A DNA stretch of 64,000 bases from VRUE01 sp963730315 (GTDB lineage Bacteria; Actinomycetota; Thermoleophilia; Solirubrobacterales; 70-9): NCBI GenBank assembly GCA_963730315.1, contig CAVSRD010000005.1, positions 186,001 through 250,000 of the forward strand, in the 5' to 3' direction. Shown piece by piece: positions 62,917 through 64,000 of this stretch (the stretch's first letter is position 1; each line of letters begins with the position of its first letter). The notes beneath the pieces were generated by a model. That model saw nothing but the letters and a program-made list of their open reading frames with translations. It was not told the origin of the DNA and searched no databases. The translations under genes were made by a program, and so were the position numbers.

Positions 62917-63654
62917 TCACTCGTCCGCACCGGCCGACAATTCGGCCACCCGCCTGCCGAATACGCGCCACCGCCGCTCGTTGTCGTGCACAAGCGCCGC
63001 CGATTCGGCGAGCAGATCGGATGCGCGGTCAAGCAGCTCCGAGGCCGAGGTGAGATACCGCGGGCTGTTGCGCGGGCCGCCCAGGTCCGCACGCAACGCC
63101 TCGGGAGCAAAGTCGACCGGGTCCAGCAGCTCGATCGCCCGTTGCATCAGGCGACCGGCAAGGGCACTGCTCGCCGCCGTCTGCCAGTCGTTGGCGATGA
63201 TCCGGTGGCGCTCGCCGAGCAGGTCGGCGAGCTCGGCGTAGGGAATCAGCGCGCCCGCCACCTGCCAGGAGTGTTCCATTGCCTCTGTCAGCCATGATCC
63301 TGCGGCTTCGCAGTCCGCTGCCACCGTTCCCAGGTCCCGCTTCAGTCGGGCGATCTCGACTGGCTCTTCCTCCCCCTCCATGAAGAGGATGCCGCTCTCG
63401 GCGACGAGGCCGGGAGCGTTGAGATCCTCGGCGCCGGCGTAGGGGTTGGGCAGCGGGTGCTCGCTCGCCGTGGCCTCACCCCACTGCGCGGCCAGCGCCT
63501 TCAGCGCGCGGGAGGCCGCCTGCACATCTGCGGCCTGGCGCAACGGCGCCTGCGAGTAGAACTTCTCGTGCTCGCGGTGAAAACGAGACAGGTTCGACAT
63601 TACCTCCAACAGCGCGGCGGGGGGCGACCCGGGCTTGTCGGCCGACTCGCTCAC
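62917..63654 (-). CDS. Helical protein of unknown function
   Basis: The 245 residues are mostly alpha-helical with no signal peptide or membrane helix. They contain MSNLSRFHREHEKFYSQAPL near residue 19 and several Ala/Leu/Glu-rich helices. I recognise no family; the pattern of HxxHE and repeated helices suggests a hemerythrin-like or four-helix bundle, but ligands are not convincing. The start is GTG. It lies 21 nt upstream of no other gene and directly downstream of the cation transporter gene (23-nt gap). Confidence 0.65.
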   Translation of the reverse strand: MSESADKPGSPPAALLEVMSNLSRFHREHEKFYSQAPLRQAADVQAASRALKALAAQWGEATASEHPLPNPYAGAEDLNAPGLVAESGILFMEGEEEPVEIARLKRDLGTVAADCEAAGSWLTEAMEHSWQVAGALIPYAELADLLGERHRIIANDWQTAASSALAGRLMQRAIELLDPVDFAPEALRADLGGPRNSPRYLTSASELLDRASDLLAESAALVHDNERRWRVFGRRVAELSAGADE

Positions 63655-63675
63655 GGCGCCGCCATCGGTGTGTCT

Positions 63676-64000
63676 TTAGCGATGGACATGATCGAGACCG
63701 CGAACAGTGAGCCAGGAATGCCAGGTAATCCTCAGGATGACGGCGGTGATCGCGAGGCCGATCAGCGGGTCGGCGATCGGGAAGCCGATCGCGACGACCG
63801 CGGCGCTGGCAACGACCGCCAGGCTGACATAGGAGTCGGCGCGCGCATGGTTGCCGTCGGCGACCAGCGCCGGGCTGTCGAGGCGGCGGCCGGCCCTTGT
63901 GCGGACGATCGCCGCGACCCAGTTTCCGGCGAAGCCGAGCAGACCGGCGCCGGCGAGCACGAGCAGATCCGTCGGGGCACGGGGGTGGACAAGACGTGAG
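63676..64000 (-). CDS. Cation-efflux (CDF) family transporter, N-terminus outside window
   Basis: At least 107 residues of the membrane domain of a cation diffusion facilitator. Visible are GAGLLGFAGNWVAAIVRTRAGRRLDSPALVADGNHARADSYVSL, with the metal-binding His-x3-Asp set, and IADPLIGLAITAVIL. The protein stops about 20 residues after the last helix, so it lacks the usual cytosolic C-terminal dimerisation domain. Likely cargo is Zn2+ or another divalent metal. The 5' part lies beyond position 64000. Confidence 0.85.
   Translation of the reverse strand, partial: SRLVHPRAPTDLLVLAGAGLLGFAGNWVAAIVRTRAGRRLDSPALVADGNHARADSYVSLAVVASAAVVAIGFPIADPLIGLAITAVILRITWHSWLTVRGLDHVHR

Overview
The window is a GC-rich, densely packed bacterial chromosome segment. 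Gene content and order point to an actinobacterium, most likely of the Thermoleophilia/Solirubrobacter type. The evidence is an actinobacterial integration host factor (mihF) beside gmk-rpoZ-coaBC, a pyrR-B-C-carA-carB-pyrK-pyrD operon, a CysO-like sulfur carrier, a fused SecDF, frequent GTG/TTG starts, and many starts that lack a Shine-Dalgarno sequence but have a -10 box 8-10 nt upstream. The taxonomic placement is inference; no 16S gene is present.

Layout. 1-10.9 kb, minus strand: coaBC (cut by the window edge), rpoZ, gmk and mihF (with its own promoter), then the de novo pyrimidine operon. A PyrR-binding RNA loop overlaps the pyrR ribosome-binding site. 11.0-11.9 kb: a dehalogenase-like hydrolase. 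11.9-14.4 kb: a lower-GC restriction-modification-like island (adenine methyltransferase plus PD-(D/E)xK-like protein). 14.4-15.5 kb: ribonuclease Z and a divergent tRNA-Arg(CCG). 15.5-18.9 kb, plus strand: exported protein, solute-binding lipoprotein and CPA2-type antiporter, starting 2 nt after the tRNA. 18.9-23.0 kb, minus strand: SRAP/HMCES-type protein, CDP-glucose 4,6-dehydratase, glucose-1-phosphate cytidylyltransferase, CysO-like carrier and a threonine-synthase-like enzyme under a complete SAM-I riboswitch.

23.1-28.1 kb, plus strand: CorA-like transporter, HIT hydrolase, phosphomannomutase, metallo-beta-lactamase-fold protein, diacylglycerol-kinase-family lipid kinase. 28.1-39.5 kb, minus strand: rel, recJ, small membrane protein, secDF, zinc-ribbon/PAS protein, ruvB, ruvA, ruvC, yebC. 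39.5-45.9 kb: membrane protein, M29 aminopeptidase, pdxT-pdxS (vitamin B6), an RpiR-type regulator, and a plus-strand run of four small proteins of unknown function. 45.9-53.2 kb: glyoxalase-fold protein, an SRPBCC-ArsR pair, YjbQ, lipoprotein, ABC ATPase facing an FtsX/MacB-type permease, flavin oxidoreductase, exported protein, PIG-L deacetylase and a LEA-like repeat protein. 53.3-60.0 kb: PhzF-like, cytochrome P450, small protein, zincin, alpha-hydroxy-acid oxidase, exported NHL-repeat protein, apt. 60-64 kb: lipoprotein, coiled-coil protein, PAP2 phosphatase, small exported protein, a frameshifted gene, a gene-poor stretch, a helical protein and a truncated-type cation transporter cut by the window edge.

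Most of the window is housekeeping. The most notable signals are regulatory and contextual: a SAM-I riboswitch in front of a threonine-synthase-like gene fused in operon to a ThiS/CysO-like sulfur carrier (possible thiocarboxylate-dependent homocysteine synthesis), a PyrR loop that sequesters the ribosome-binding site, a tRNA whose 3' maturation would create a nearly leaderless mRNA, and a 44-bp palindrome ahead of the CDP-sugar genes.
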